DNA from: Shewanella aestuarii
GTDB taxonomy: Bacteria; Pseudomonadota; Gammaproteobacteria; Enterobacterales; Shewanellaceae
Length of the DNA stretch: 64,000 bases
Direction of reading: 5' to 3'
Assembly: GCF_014647215.1 (NCBI RefSeq)
Contig: NZ_BMOT01000006.1
Location: 186,001 to 250,000, forward strand
Under the pieces are notes generated by a model. The model was not told the DNA's origin, did no database searches, and saw nothing but the letters and a program-made list of their open reading frames with translations. The position numbers and the translations under genes are program-made. This document shows, piece by piece, positions 19,045 through 29,040 of the stretch (positions within the stretch are counted from its first letter, which is position 1; each line of letters opens with the position of its first letter).

Positions 19045-20961
19045 TTATTTTTTGTCGTCTTTCACTTCTTCAAACTCAGCGTCAACAACATCGTCAGCAG
19101 GGTCAGCTTGCTTGCCAGCATCAGTTGCTTGCTCTGCGCCGCCTTGTGCTTTAGCTTGAGCAATTTCCATCAACTTAGCAGAAGCTTCGATTAATGCTTG
19201 GGTTGCTTTATCAATTGCTTCCTTGTCATTGCTCTTCACTGCAGCATCAACTTCAGCCATTGCAGCTTCGATTTTCTCTTTGTCTTCAGCTGGTAAATCA
19301 TCACCGGCTTCAGTCACTTGTTTCTTAGTAGAGTGAACTAAACCATCAGCTTGGTTGCGCGCTTGAACTAACTCTTCAAACTTGGCATCTTCATCTGCGT
19401 TAGCTTCAGCATCACGTACCATTTGCTCAACTTCTTCATCTGACAAACCTGAGTTAGCCTTGATGGTGATGTTTTGCGCTTTACCGGTTTTCTTATCAGT
19501 TGCAGACACTTTTAAGATACCGTCAGCATCGATGTCAAAAGCAACTTCAATTTGTGGTTGACCACGTGGCGCTGGCTCAATACCTTCTAGGTTAAATTGA
19601 CCTAAAGATTTGTTGTAGCTAGCTTGCTTACGCTCACCTTGAAGTACGTGAATGGTCACGGCACTTTGGTTGTCGTCAGCTGTAGAGAAGGTTTGGCTCG
19701 CTTTAGTCGGGATAGTGGTGTTCTTCTCGATAAGCTTAGTCATTACGCTACCCATGGTTTCGATACCAAATGATAACGGTGTAACGTCAAGTAGTAGTAC
19801 GTCTTTCACATCACCTGAAAGCACACCTGCTTGAATGGCAGCACCGACAGCAACGGCTTCATCAGGGTTAACGTCTTTACGTGGCTCTTTACCGAAGAAG
19901 TTAGTTACCGCTTCTTGTACTTTAGGCATACGTGTTTGGCCACCAACTAAGATAACCTCGTTGATGTCTGAAACCGATAAATCAGCATCAGCTAAAGCCA
20001 CTTTTAACGGCTCTAAAGAACGTTGAATTAAGTCTTCAACTAATGACTCTAACTTAGCACGAGTGATTTTAACCACTAAATGCTTAGGACCTGTTGCATC
20101 AGCAGTGATGTAAGGTAAGTTAACTTCAGTTGAGTTGGTGCTTGATAATTCGATTTTCGCTTTTTCAGCCGCTTCTTTAAGACGTTGCATTGCTAAAGGA
20201 TCTTTACGTAGATCTAAGCCTTGGTCTTTTTTGAACTCATCTGCTAAGTAGTTAATTAAACGGTTATCAAAGTCTTCACCACCTAAGTGAGTGTCACCAT
20301 TAGTTGCTAATACTTCGAATGTTTGGTCACCGTCATTGCTGTCGATTTCGATGATAGAGATATCGAATGTACCACCACCTAAATCGTATACTGCAACAAT
20401 GTTGTCGCCTTGCTTCTTATCAATACCATAAGCTAACGCTGCTGCTGTTGGTTCATTGATAATACGCTTAACTTCAAGACCCGCGATACGGCCAGCATCT
20501 TTCGTTGCTTGACGTTGTGAATCGTTAAAGTATGCAGGAACAGTAATTACCGCTTCGGTAACTTCTTCACCTAAAAAGTCTTCTGCGGTTTTTTTCATCT
20601 TTTTCAAGATTTCAGCAGACACTTGTGGTGGAGCCATTTTGTTACCACGTTGTTCAACCCATGCATCACCATTATCGGCTGCGATAATTTTGAAAGGCAT
20701 GATATCAACATCGCGTTGAACTTCGTCATCTTTAAAACGACGACCAATTAAACGCTTAATTGCGAAGAAAGTATTTGCAGGGTTTGTCACTGCTTGGCGT
20801 TTTGCAGGTTGACCTACAATTGTTTCATCATCGGTATAAGCAACAATAGAAGGGGTTGTACGATCACCCTCAGCGTTTTCAATTACGCGTGCTTTACCGC
20901 CATCAAGGACAGCCACACATGAATTTGTTGTGCCTAAGTCGATACCAATAATTTTGCCCAT
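19045..20961 (-). CDS. dnaK: Chaperone DnaK (Hsp70)
   Basis: 638 residues. The ATPase domain has the phosphate motifs [27 protein letters not shown] and [13 protein letters not shown]. The substrate-binding domain starts near residue 390 after the linker [11 protein letters not shown]. The acidic tail ends in [12 protein letters not shown], the conserved Hsp70 end of proteobacteria. It folds and refolds proteins with DnaJ and GrpE; grpE is not in this window. It is driven by a near-consensus sigma-32 promoter at 21014-21041. Confidence 0.99.
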   Translation of the reverse strand: MGKIIGIDLGTTNSCVAVLDGGKARVIENAEGDRTTPSIVAYTDDETIVGQPAKRQAVTNPANTFFAIKRLIGRRFKDDEVQRDVDIMPFKIIAADNGDAWVEQRGNKMAPPQVSAEILKKMKKTAEDFLGEEVTEAVITVPAYFNDSQRQATKDAGRIAGLEVKRIINEPTAAALAYGIDKKQGDNIVAVYDLGGGTFDISIIEIDSNDGDQTFEVLATNGDTHLGGEDFDNRLINYLADEFKKDQGLDLRKDPLAMQRLKEAAEKAKIELSSTNSTEVNLPYITADATGPKHLVVKITRAKLESLVEDLIQRSLEPLKVALADADLSVSDINEVILVGGQTRMPKVQEAVTNFFGKEPRKDVNPDEAVAVGAAIQAGVLSGDVKDVLLLDVTPLSFGIETMGSVMTKLIEKNTTIPTKASQTFSTADDNQSAVTIHVLQGERKQASYNKSLGQFNLEGIEPAPRGQPQIEVAFDIDADGILKVSATDKKTGKAQNITIKANSGLSDEEVEQMVRDAEANADEDAKFEELVQARNQADGLVHSTKKQVTEAGDDLPAEDKEKIEAAMAEVDAAVKSNDKEAIDKATQALIEASAKLMEIAQAKAQGGAEQATDAGKQADPADDVVDAEFEEVKDDKK

Positions 20962-21558
20962 GAGGTCCTCCGAAAATTGACGATATTCGTCATAAATTTG
21001 TTGTCTGATATTGATATGGGGGGCGTTTAGATTTTTTCAAGCAACTTGTTGCGTTAAAATCTTAGCTTTTTATCCACCCAAATCTTTCTTACCAATGTAT
21101 ATAGGGGCAGGAATTTCATTTACAAGGGGCAAGCCTAAAAATTTATGCTGATTTACTTACATGGGTTACCGAGAATACATAACTAGATATGGTATGCCGT
21201 TTTTGTGTTTTTTGATTTCACCTGCTCAGTTGTTTTATTGCTGCTTTATTTAAGGCTCAAAGCTGCAGTAAACTCACGTAATCTGTGTGTGCGTTCGGTG
21301 GCGATGTGATTCATTATGCTCAAAAATAATCAGATAATGAAGGTAGCCGTGGCGTGTTCTCCCCTTTTAACATACTGCTAGTCATCTAAGTATTGGGCGT
21401 AACTCTCCTACTCTTGTTTATGCAAAAGTGATTTGCCTTTGTTGTCTACAAACTTATTTGCAGACAATAAAATCATCATGAAAAATTGAAAAAACAACCA
21501 ACTCTCACTATAACTAATTAAATAAACTGATCTAATCAGTAATGGAGAGGTGAAGGCG
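20962..21558. other. 597-bp gene-free region upstream of dnaK
   Basis: Apart from the dnaK leader and its sigma-32 promoter (21014-21041), and a ribosome-binding site for the plus-strand gene at 21559, I see no supported gene or repeat. A minus-strand open frame at 21408-21614 overlaps the next gene and has no clear ribosome-binding site. Confidence 0.5.
21014..21041 (-). promoter_or_regulatory. Sigma-32 heat-shock promoter of dnaK
   Basis: Minus strand CTTGAAA (21035-21041), a 13-bp spacer and CCCCATAT (21014-21021), essentially the RpoH consensus. Predicted start is about 45 nt upstream of the dnaK ATG. Confidence 0.92.
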
Positions 21559-21885
21559 ATGGGATTGCCAAGATGGAACTTATCAAAAAAGGCTGAACGT
21601 TTATTTCGGATCACAGTGCTGACAATCGTCGGTGTGATTTTAATTTATGAAAAAATTTATGGTTCAAGCTCATCTCAATACGCCGCTATGTATTTGTGCG
21701 TATTTTCTTTAATCGGCACGTTATTATCAAACGCCGTTCAAAAACGTTATTTCAGCTCGGTTATGGAATATGCTCAGGTATTTAGAATCGTCTCATTACT
21801 AATGATGATTTGCTTTTTACTGATTTGGCTGTTCATCACCATTGAAAGTGGCCATCAAGGGATACCAGGAGACACTTCTCTCTAG
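21559..21885 (+). CDS. Small hypothetical membrane protein
   Basis: About 108 residues from the ATG at 21559, preceded by GGAGAGGTGAAGG. Three hydrophobic segments lie around residues 18-32, 43-58 and 73-95. A positively charged N-terminus (LPRWNLSKKAERLFR) suggests it faces the cytoplasm. No family recognised. It stands alone between dnaK and the small minus-strand gene at 22157. Confidence 0.65.
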   Translation: MGLPRWNLSKKAERLFRITVLTIVGVILIYEKIYGSSSSQYAAMYLCVFSLIGTLLSNAVQKRYFSSVMEYAQVFRIVSLLMMICFLLIWLFITIESGHQGIPGDTSL

Positions 21886-21964
21886 GGATTATAAGGATAG
21901 AAGTAAAAGCGTGAATGCCCCAATCAACAAATGAGGCATTTTAAAAACATTAACCCCGTTGCTT

Positions 21965-22160
21965 GAACTCAACTTAGGTTAATAGACGAATAAACAAGAT
22001 TTAACGCATTGGTATTTAATTGCTTACAGACAAATTTGAACTTTGCACTGATAACAAGGTGAATTGATGGGTCAATAGCAGGTCTATTGCAACAAATTCA
22101 ACGCCGTTAGCGGTGCAAAGAGCAGTTTGATATGTATTTAATATCCCAAGCAGAGGTTAC
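21965..22160. repeat. 195-bp dispersed structured repeat, copy 1
   Basis: Aligns end to end with 32523-32718. Shared blocks include AACTCAACT..AGGTTAA at the left, GTCAATAG...GGTCT.TTGC in the middle, and GCAAAGAGC.GTTTGATAT then ATCCC...GAGGTTA at the right. Internal arms CTTTGCAC/GTGCAAAG, TGAATT/AATTCA and CAATAG/CTATTG nest into one long hairpin. The right end (TAACCTC on the minus strand) supplies the stop codon of the 22157-22330 gene. Confidence 0.7.
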
Positions 22161-22330
22161 TTCAGCGATGGGACTTTGTTTTGCAATAATTGCTGCTGCA
22201 TACTGCGCCAGCCATTAGATATGTTAGCAAGGTGTTCACGACGCTCAGGAAACTGATTAGCAAGATTACTCATTGTCATAATTTGCAATTCACATAAATC
22301 ATTCCAACGCTTAGCATTTGATATCAACAT
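22157..22330 (-). CDS. Small hypothetical protein
   Basis: 57 residues from the ATG at 22330 (MLISNAKRWNDLCELQIM...), which has AAGGA 8 nt upstream; the longer frame to 22360 lacks such a site. The peptide is soluble and probably helical (NQFPERREHLANISNGWRSMQQQLLQ). The family is unknown. Its stop codon lies in the first bases of the 195-bp repeat, so the original C-terminus may have been changed by repeat insertion (inference). Confidence 0.55.
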   Translation of the reverse strand: MLISNAKRWNDLCELQIMTMSNLANQFPERREHLANISNGWRSMQQQLLQNKVPSLK

Positions 22331-22533
22331 AACATTATCCTTAATGAGATAAAAATCCATTTACAGCGCCCTAGTGCAGATGTAATAAAAATGTAGCACG
22401 CACTTTTGTTTTGCGCTAATGAGAAAAAATAAAGCTGGTAACTTTATCACATTTTTCACTAAAAAAAGATTGCACCAATGATAATCAAGCGTATCTTAAC
22501 TATAAGAATAACAAAGCTTAAAAGGTAGCCACT

Positions 22534-22878
22534 ATGACAGAAACTGTATTCAAAATTTTATTTATCGCGGTGTTATTTTTTTTGGCTTACAAGCTGATCT
22601 TTTCAGGTAAACGTGGGTTAACTCTATTTGAAATGCATTTCAAACAGGGACGTTTAAATAAGCATAAAGGTAAAATTCCGGAAAAATTTGAGAGAGAATG
22701 TCGCGCCTTTGCCAAAGAGCATAAACTGACATGTACTGTTCGCGCAGAAAAAGATAACCAAGTTAGGTTGCACGTTTCTGCTAATGTCGGTGACAACTTA
22801 ATCCAGCAAATCAGAAATATATTTCCATTTGAATATTATGATAAAAAGCACACCGACAACTCGAAGCTTAAAGGATAA
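22534..22878 (+). CDS. DUF3634 family protein
   Basis: 114 residues: one N-terminal membrane helix (about 5-22), then a small basic soluble domain with FEMHFKQGRLNKHKGKIPEKFERECRAFAKEH, the signature of DUF3634, a family of gammaproteobacterial single-pass membrane proteins of unknown function. A ribosome-binding site (AAAAGG) lies 8-10 nt upstream. It is convergent with the DUF3833 gene. Confidence 0.8.
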   Translation: MTETVFKILFIAVLFFLAYKLIFSGKRGLTLFEMHFKQGRLNKHKGKIPEKFERECRAFAKEHKLTCTVRAEKDNQVRLHVSANVGDNLIQQIRNIFPFEYYDKKHTDNSKLKG

Positions 22879-22960
22879 CTTCCCTAAGCTTACAGCAGAC
22901 CATTTTTATTGTTTAAATTCATAAGTTTAACCTGGATTTGGTACAGGTATCAATTTCAGG

Positions 22961-23557
22961 TTACTTTTTTTGTATCACTAAGGTCACTTCAGCGACTTTA
23001 ATTCCAAACTTATTGATATCACTTTTATTAATAATGGTTTTGTTATCAACTAAAAACATCCAATCGTCAAATTCAACCTCATACTCTGTGCCATCAACCA
23101 GCAATTTCATATCATAGCGCCAACGCAGGGCACTACCATTTGCTTGGCCTTCGGCTACGCCTAAAATATCATCTGCACGCCCTTCAAACTTACCATTACC
23201 TAAATCAGTTAAGTACCAAATACGAGTTTGCTTTTCACCGTCGTCATAAATAAACCATTCTTTTAACTCACCTTTATTACCTTGCCAACTAGCATCCATG
23301 GTAACGGTAAACTTTCGAGTGACCTTGCCTGAATAATCTTGCACTATGCCTGCAGCAGTCAGTTCACCATCAAAAAACGAGGCTAGATTCAACGACGGTG
23401 ATGTATTCGTGTAATCATCAATCGATGCTGAAGAACAAGAAAATAAGCTTATACAAGCCGCAATAAGCGCCAATTTTTTAAGCCACTGAACGCGATATGC
23501 AGTCAAAATTGAATATCTATTGATGGCCGAGGAAAGTTGTTTTAATACCATGTTCAT
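22961..23557 (-). CDS. DUF3833 family lipoprotein
   Basis: 198 residues. A hydrophobic signal ends in the lipobox FSCS around residue 40 (ALIAACISLFSCSS), so it is probably membrane-anchored in the periplasm. The mature part is beta-rich: ASFFDGELTAAGIVQDYSGKVTRKF, then DDGEKQTRIWYL and GVAEGQANGSALRWRYDM, typical of DUF3833. It is the last gene of the NTF2-SDR-FAD-DUF1365-CFA-DUF2878-CHI-DUF3833 cluster, with the start only 2 bp after the preceding stop. The cluster context suggests a role in lipid modification or its transport (inference). Confidence 0.88.
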   Translation of the reverse strand: MNMVLKQLSSAINRYSILTAYRVQWLKKLALIAACISLFSCSSASIDDYTNTSPSLNLASFFDGELTAAGIVQDYSGKVTRKFTVTMDASWQGNKGELKEWFIYDDGEKQTRIWYLTDLGNGKFEGRADDILGVAEGQANGSALRWRYDMKLLVDGTEYEVEFDDWMFLVDNKTIINKSDINKFGIKVAEVTLVIQKK

Positions 23558-23559
23558 TA

Positions 23560-24192
23560 TTATTTCGCTCCAATTAACTGTTGACGTAATTTAGGATGAG
23601 TGGTTTTTTCTGACAACCAGATCCCGATAAAAGCGTCACTAAAGCGCTGGTCTGCTAGTTGATAAAAGGGTTTATCATTAAACAAAAACTCGGCTTGTTG
23701 CTCATTATGAATAATAAAACTTAAACGATCATTTTGTTTCACATCAGGCCAAGCTGACATCAAGTGCGATTTAATGGTATTAATTTCAGCTGCAGAAATA
23801 CCATTTTCCTGCCATTGCTCAATGGTGGCATCAATGAGCTCTTGTGCTGAAATATCGCGGTGATACTCAATATCAAGCATCAATGGAAAACGTCTTGGTT
23901 GATAAATACCATCAACTGAGTATAACTTTGCCAGATAAACATCAAACCACAATACGTTCATATCAGCTTCGCCAACTTTGATAAGTTTTGATGGCATACT
24001 ATTCGTTTTTGATAAATCTATCGGCTGTGGATTTACAGGCGCTTGCAGCCGTTCAGATTGCTGCTGGTTAAATTGTTCAGGGTTTGGCTGTTCAGTATTC
24101 GCAGCATCATTGTTTGCTGATGCCAACAGAGGCACAACAGACAAGGTGAGTAATAATGTGTGTGCTAAAAGCCATCTAGTATGAATTTGCAT
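23560..24192 (-). CDS. Chalcone isomerase-like domain protein, secreted
   Basis: 210 residues with a signal peptide (WLLAHTLLLTLSVVPLLASA). The mature protein has a Gln/Asn-rich linker and then a chalcone-isomerase-like domain: MNVLWFDVYLAKLYSVDG, PLMLDIEYHRDISAQELIDATIEQW, and the end DAFIGIWLSEKTTHPKLRQQLIG. Bacterial members of this fold are thought to bind fatty acids rather than to act on flavonoids. It sits between DUF2878 and DUF3833 in the lipid/stress cluster. Confidence 0.88.
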   Translation of the reverse strand: MQIHTRWLLAHTLLLTLSVVPLLASANNDAANTEQPNPEQFNQQQSERLQAPVNPQPIDLSKTNSMPSKLIKVGEADMNVLWFDVYLAKLYSVDGIYQPRRFPLMLDIEYHRDISAQELIDATIEQWQENGISAAEINTIKSHLMSAWPDVKQNDRLSFIIHNEQQAEFLFNDKPFYQLADQRFSDAFIGIWLSEKTTHPKLRQQLIGAK

Positions 24193-24236
24193 CTCATTGC
24201 CCCGTAAACTGAAGGAGGATTATGTCGCTGTCAGGA

Positions 24237-24737
24237 TTACTTAAATCGGGCAGCTATAGTCATAGATACGGGAAACAACGCGCTCCAGATCACTGCAAGT
24301 ATGATGGCCGAATAAATAGTGCCAAACGGAAGCACCACAGCGCCAAAATTCGCTCCGGCCAGATAACTTAAACTCCCTGACACTCCGCCTAATATCAGTT
24401 GCAAAGGTAAGCGTAACTTGTGTGCAAAAGCCAGACTAGAGTTTAAAGTCAGTGCAAAAAAGCACCACAACAATCCAAGCCACCAGGGAGCAGTCGCAAA
24501 CTCAAAAACACCAAAATGAATAAGGCTGATGTCGACAACAATGCCTAATGTACTTACGCCTAACAGTACTAATAAATCACTTTTTTTGTTTTTTGAGAGC
24601 GCAAAATGAAATAATACTAAGAGTACCGATATGGCAATAAATTGGTTTTGATACAACACCCCAAGCCACCAAATACATTGGAAACTTAGGGCGTTAAACA
24701 CTAAAGATAATGTCGATGGGGATGAGTCAGACTTCAT
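24237..24737 (-). CDS. DUF2878 family membrane protein
   Basis: About 166 residues from the ATG at 24737, preceded by AAGGA; a longer frame to 24785 would overlap the end of cfa. Five or so hydrophobic segments and the conserved IWWLGVLYQNQF and APWWLGLLWCFFALTLNSSL regions fit DUF2878, a family almost always found beside CFA-synthase and DUF1365 genes. An inner-membrane role in the same lipid-modifying system is inferred from context. Confidence 0.85.
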   Translation of the reverse strand: MKSDSSPSTLSLVFNALSFQCIWWLGVLYQNQFIAISVLLVLFHFALSKNKKSDLLVLLGVSTLGIVVDISLIHFGVFEFATAPWWLGLLWCFFALTLNSSLAFAHKLRLPLQLILGGVSGSLSYLAGANFGAVVLPFGTIYSAIILAVIWSALFPVSMTIAARFK

Positions 24738-24778
24738 CTTTAATCCTTCATATGAGCCATGGTGAGTCATATTGCTGG

Positions 24779-26014
24779 TTAGCATCGATAGCTTGGTCTT
24801 ACCGCTGTTAAATGAACAGTGCTGGTTGTACGCTCTAAAAAACCACCTTCACAGTAGCTTAAATAAAACTTCCACATCCTGATAAAATCATCGCCATAAC
24901 CTAACTCAGTGATAGTTTCTTTGGCGTGATCAAAATTATCATGCCAGTGCTTCAAAGTACGTGCGTAGTCTAGGCCAATATCATCAATCGACCATATCAC
25001 CATATCGGTTTTGTTAGCGATATGACGTGACATCTCACTAATCGAGGGTAAGCAACCACCCGGAAAGATATAACGCTGAATGAAGTCGACACTTTTGCGA
25101 TAACTATTGTAACGTTGATCGGCAATAGTAATCGCTTGAATAAGCAGCTTACCTTCTGGCTTTAGTAAGTGCTGAAGTTTTTCAAAAAATCCAGGGAGAT
25201 ATTCATGCCCAACGGCTTCAATCATTTCAATCGATACAACACGATCATATTCGCCTGTGAGTTCTCGGTAATCTTGCTTTAATAAGGTCACTTTATCCGC
25301 TAAACCTTCGCTGTTAACTCGCGCAACGGCATAGTCATACTGAGCATCTGAAATCGTAGTCGTGGTCACAGTAACGCCGTAATGCTTGGCAGCATAAATG
25401 GCTAACGCGCCCCAACCTGTGCCCACCTCTAAAAGGGTTTGTCCTGGTTGTAAATCTAAACGCTGACAAATGGTATCTAATTTGTGTAATTGCGCTTCAG
25501 CAAGACAAGCATCATCAGTTGGATAAATCGCACTCGAATACATCATTTCGGGGTCTAGGAATGTTTGGTACATGTCATTGCCCAAATCATAATGTGCCAA
25601 AATGTTTCTTTTCGAACCTGACTGGGAGTTTCGATTAAACACGTGTTTAATCCGATTAATACCATTACTCAACCAAGAGAAATAGCGTTCAATATTATCT
25701 AACAGCGCTAAGTTACGAGCAAAAACTTGCACAACTTTAGTCAGATCAGGGCTACACCAATGCCCTTGAATGTAAGCTTCACCTGCGCCAATCGACCCAC
25801 CAAATACGACCTGACGATAAAAGCTTGGGTGCTGAACTTGCATGGTGGCATGCAACGGACTGTTATGATCACCAAACACATGGGATTGAGTGCCATCAAC
25901 TATCGTCAATTGCCCCTGAGCCAGATGCGCTAAAGCACGCAGTAAAATCTTTTTAGCCAAGCTGTCAGATAACGAGGCTTGAGCAATACTGCTTTGGGTT
26001 GCGATGTTGTCCAT
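24779..26014 (-). CDS. cfa: Cyclopropane-fatty-acyl-phospholipid synthase
   Basis: About 411 residues from the ATG at 26014 (MDNIATQSSIAQ), which has GGAG about 8 nt upstream; the frame extends further but without support. The class-I methyltransferase site is LLEVGTGWGALAIYAAKHYG, followed by VSIEMIEAVGHEYLPGFF and a C-terminal catalytic segment SYRKSVDFIQRYIFPGGCLPS. The enzyme uses S-adenosylmethionine to methylenate unsaturated phospholipid acyl chains. In related clusters CFA-like enzymes take part in furan fatty acid formation, so the product here may differ from a plain cyclopropane. Confidence 0.93.
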   Translation of the reverse strand: MDNIATQSSIAQASLSDSLAKKILLRALAHLAQGQLTIVDGTQSHVFGDHNSPLHATMQVQHPSFYRQVVFGGSIGAGEAYIQGHWCSPDLTKVVQVFARNLALLDNIERYFSWLSNGINRIKHVFNRNSQSGSKRNILAHYDLGNDMYQTFLDPEMMYSSAIYPTDDACLAEAQLHKLDTICQRLDLQPGQTLLEVGTGWGALAIYAAKHYGVTVTTTTISDAQYDYAVARVNSEGLADKVTLLKQDYRELTGEYDRVVSIEMIEAVGHEYLPGFFEKLQHLLKPEGKLLIQAITIADQRYNSYRKSVDFIQRYIFPGGCLPSISEMSRHIANKTDMVIWSIDDIGLDYARTLKHWHDNFDHAKETITELGYGDDFIRMWKFYLSYCEGGFLERTTSTVHLTAVRPSYRC

Positions 26015-26113
26015 ATCTGGGCTCCATTTAAATACAAGGTACTTTTTAATTATATTGACGACCAATACGCGCATGAAAGAATTTTGGATTCATTTTTGAT
26101 GCTAAATCAGTGT

Positions 26114-26932
26114 TTAAGTTGGCAGCTTCACTTTTGGTTTACCGACAAAAGGGATCCGCTTAACAAATAGCTTCATGGCCTGCCAATAAATGCCCATGAC
26201 TATTTTTGCGGTCATTAAAGGATAGGCCAATACAAAACGCTGAATATTTTTAGGCGTAAAAGGTAAGCGTTTTAGAGTGATAGTGGCATCAAATAATTTA
26301 GCATTTTGATCATTACGGTTCTCGATAGTCACTTTTAAATGCTTCTGTGGCGGCACAATGCGCCATAAATAGTGCATATCTAAGGTCATGAACGGAGACA
26401 CATGGAATACTTTATCGGTATGTGTGGTGTTCGCTAAATCAACCAAATAGCAATGGCGTTCGTTCCAAGGGGTATTGCTTACTTCAGCTAACATGTATAA
26501 CGGGGTTTCGTCTTGATAACAAAAAAAGAAGTTAACTGGACTAAAATAAAATCCGAAGTGACGAATTTGGCCGCAAAACACCACTCGGTTGCAGGCGTTT
26601 TTGGCGCCCAAATGCTTGATGGTGGTCAGCGCTCGCAATTTTAAGGCTTCTACCGAACGCAGATGTTTTGATTTGAATTGCAACGCAAAATCTTCACCAA
26701 ATTGCTTATCTATGCAGTTGAGATAATCTTCGGCTTTAAAGGTTAATAATGCTCTGTTTTCGTCAAATAATTTAGATGAACTGAGTAACAGCGGCAGTTC
26801 ATCTAAATCTAATGCCATCATGGCAATATCGTAACCAAAACTGTGGCGCTTGGGTGTATATCTTCTATGGCTGACTTTGCCATAATAAATACCGCTATTT
26901 AAGCCCGTGGCTTGCGCCGAAAGCTCGGTCAT
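26114..26932 (-). CDS. DUF1365 family protein
   Basis: About 272 residues from the ATG at 26932, which overlaps the upstream oxidoreductase stop as ATGA and has GGGATAAG before it. DUF1365 landmarks: GKVSHRRYTPKRHSFGYDIAMM, RHFGFYFSPVNFFFCYQD, NTPWNERHCYLV, FHVSPFM and KNIQRFVLAYPLMTAKIVMGIYWQA. Members are found with CFA-like enzymes and FAD oxidoreductases and are thought to work on membrane lipids. Translational coupling to the oxidoreductase supports a shared pathway. Confidence 0.92.
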   Translation of the reverse strand: MTELSAQATGLNSGIYYGKVSHRRYTPKRHSFGYDIAMMALDLDELPLLLSSSKLFDENRALLTFKAEDYLNCIDKQFGEDFALQFKSKHLRSVEALKLRALTTIKHLGAKNACNRVVFCGQIRHFGFYFSPVNFFFCYQDETPLYMLAEVSNTPWNERHCYLVDLANTTHTDKVFHVSPFMTLDMHYLWRIVPPQKHLKVTIENRNDQNAKLFDATITLKRLPFTPKNIQRFVLAYPLMTAKIVMGIYWQAMKLFVKRIPFVGKPKVKLPT

Positions 26933-28197
26933 AAACTTATCCCAAATTGATTGCACACATCGACAGCACTTCTAACCCCATCTTCATGAAACCCGTTATA
27001 CCAATAAGCACCCGCAAAATAGGTGTGACGCTTTCCTGATATTAAAGTACGTTTTAACTGGGCCTGCATGCTGGCTTCATTAAACACAGGATGAGCATAA
27101 TTGAATTTACGTAATATTTTGCTTTCATCGATTAAATCGGTTTGATTCAAGGTAACGCAAAATGTCGGTGCAGATTTGGGTAAGCGCTGCAAGATATTCA
27201 TATTATAGGTCACGCTTGCAGGTCTATCGGCAATCGCGACATCGTCATCACCGTCTAAACGGTAATTCCAGCTTGCCCAAGCCGCACGTCGTTTAGGCAA
27301 TAAACTAATATCCGTGTGCAACACGACTTCATTATTTTGATATTCCATAGCCGATAAAATTTGTTGCTCATCTTCGCTAGCATCGCTCAACATCGCTAGG
27401 GCTTGATCGCTATGGCAGGCTATAACAACATCATCAAAATGTTGCCACTCACCATTAGCAATTTGTACTTTTACCCCTTCATCGGCACGCACAATTGAGG
27501 TAACAGGGCTATTTAATAAAATATTATTTTTAAACGGTTCAATTAATGCAGGTATATAACTTCTCGAACCGCCTTTTAACACCGACCACTGAGGACGGTC
27601 ACTGATATTCAGCAAACCATGGTGTTGAAAGAAACGGATGAAAAAGCGTAATGCAAACGCCCGCATATCGTTGATACTTGAAGACCAAATTGCCGCTCCC
27701 ATAGGCAAAATGTAATGCTCACAGAAAAAGTCACTAAACTGATGCTTGTCTAGGTATTCGCCTAAGCTAATTTCGGGATAGTTATCAGATTCATAAATGG
27801 CTTTACAGCTGTTATTAAAACGCACTATCTCAGCTAGAAACCGATAAAAACTGGGACGGAATATATTGCGTTTCTGGGCAAATAAACTCCACAGTGTATG
27901 ACCGTTATATTCAAGACCAGTAAGGGCATTGTGAACACTAAAGCTCATTTCTGTTGGCAGAGATTCTACAGCCAATTTTGCCATCAACTTTTCGAAACGA
28001 GGATAAGTTCTGTCGTTAAATACGATAAAGCCTGAATCTATCGCATAGCTTTTACCACCGACTTCAACATCCACTGTGGCAGTATGCCCGCCAATATAGT
28101 CATTCGCCTCGAATACAGTGACATGATACTTACTGCTCAGTAAATGCGCGCAGGTTAACCCAGAGACACCGGTTCCTACTACGGCAATTTTTTTCAT
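26929..28197 (-). CDS. FAD-dependent oxidoreductase (amine oxidase-like)
   Basis: 422 residues. The N-terminal dinucleotide-binding motif is IAVVGTGVSGLTCAHLLSSKYHVTVFEA, followed by GGHTATVD, and a C-terminal FAD segment ending FAGAYWYNGFHEDGVRSAVDVCNQF. It belongs to the NAD(P)/FAD-binding protein group found with DUF1365 and CFA genes. Known family relatives act in desaturation or oxidation of fatty acyl chains under photo-oxidative stress; the exact reaction here is inferred. It is coupled to the DUF1365 gene by a 4-bp overlap. Confidence 0.9.
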   Translation of the reverse strand: MKKIAVVGTGVSGLTCAHLLSSKYHVTVFEANDYIGGHTATVDVEVGGKSYAIDSGFIVFNDRTYPRFEKLMAKLAVESLPTEMSFSVHNALTGLEYNGHTLWSLFAQKRNIFRPSFYRFLAEIVRFNNSCKAIYESDNYPEISLGEYLDKHQFSDFFCEHYILPMGAAIWSSSINDMRAFALRFFIRFFQHHGLLNISDRPQWSVLKGGSRSYIPALIEPFKNNILLNSPVTSIVRADEGVKVQIANGEWQHFDDVVIACHSDQALAMLSDASEDEQQILSAMEYQNNEVVLHTDISLLPKRRAAWASWNYRLDGDDDVAIADRPASVTYNMNILQRLPKSAPTFCVTLNQTDLIDESKILRKFNYAHPVFNEASMQAQLKRTLISGKRHTYFAGAYWYNGFHEDGVRSAVDVCNQFGISL

Positions 28198-28268
28198 TGT
28201 TGTTTTTCTCCACTATCCCATTCACGCTAATACGGGTTATACGTATTTTATTGCACATGGGATCGTTG

Positions 28269-29036
28269 TTATTTTGTCGATTTCTCAGCGAGCATGTTAA
28301 TTAATAACTTTTCCGGCAACCAAGATAAACACTTCAATATAAAGGTGAACCTTTTGGGGAAATGGATCTCGAAATGACGTTTTTCCATACCAGCAAAAAT
28401 TCGCTGTGCGGCTTGCTCGCTGCTCACTCGCATCGGCATGGCAAAATCATTTTTGTCTGTGAGCGGTGTTTTAACAAAACCCGGACAAATGACACTCACA
28501 CCAATAGCTTGATTCGGTTTTGCAGCCAAATCCATACGTAAACTGCGGCCTAAATAAGAAATCGCAGCTTTAGATGCCCCATAAGCTTCCGCCCGAGGAA
28601 AAGGCAAATAAGTGGCGCTTGAACTCATTAGCCCCAGCTGCCCACCTTTTGCCATTAACGGCAAAAATGCCTCAATACAATAACCAATAGCAATTAAATT
28701 GGTGGTAATCACTCGACTGAATAGCGCCGCATCGAATTCGAAAACATTTTCGATGTATTCGCAGGTTCCTGCGTTCAGAATGACCTGCGTTAGCTGTAAA
28801 TCGTGTTGCGATAAGTGTTGCTTTAAAGCAATGCTAGCGGCAGTCACTTGCTCAGCTGAAGTAATGTCAAATGTCAAAAAATGCTTCGTATTTAAACCAT
28901 TGAGAATGGATTCATTTCTGCCACATGCAATGACATGAAAACCTTGGGAAGTGTAGTAATTGGCACAAGCTAACCCAATACCCGATGTTGCTCCGGTGAT
29001 CAGTATGGCTTGTGATGATGCACTGTGCGAATTCAT
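28269..29036 (-). CDS. Short-chain dehydrogenase/reductase
   Basis: 255 residues. Cofactor motif TGATSGIGLACANYY at the N-terminus, NAG in LNAGTCEY, catalytic Ser in SSSATYLPFP and the YxxxK pair in YGASKAAISYLG; PGFVKTPLTDKNDF follows. It has a C-terminal hydrophobic helix typical of lipid-acting SDRs. It lies 4 bp downstream of the NTF2-like gene and begins the enzyme part of the cluster. Confidence 0.93.
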   Translation of the reverse strand: MNSHSASSQAILITGATSGIGLACANYYTSQGFHVIACGRNESILNGLNTKHFLTFDITSAEQVTAASIALKQHLSQHDLQLTQVILNAGTCEYIENVFEFDAALFSRVITTNLIAIGYCIEAFLPLMAKGGQLGLMSSSATYLPFPRAEAYGASKAAISYLGRSLRMDLAAKPNQAIGVSVICPGFVKTPLTDKNDFAMPMRVSSEQAAQRIFAGMEKRHFEIHFPKRFTFILKCLSWLPEKLLINMLAEKSTK

Positions 29037-29040
29037 AACT

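Noticed and set aside
21408..21614. 68-codon minus-strand open frame
   Set aside because: Overlaps the start of the better supported plus-strand gene at 21559 and lacks a clear ribosome-binding site.
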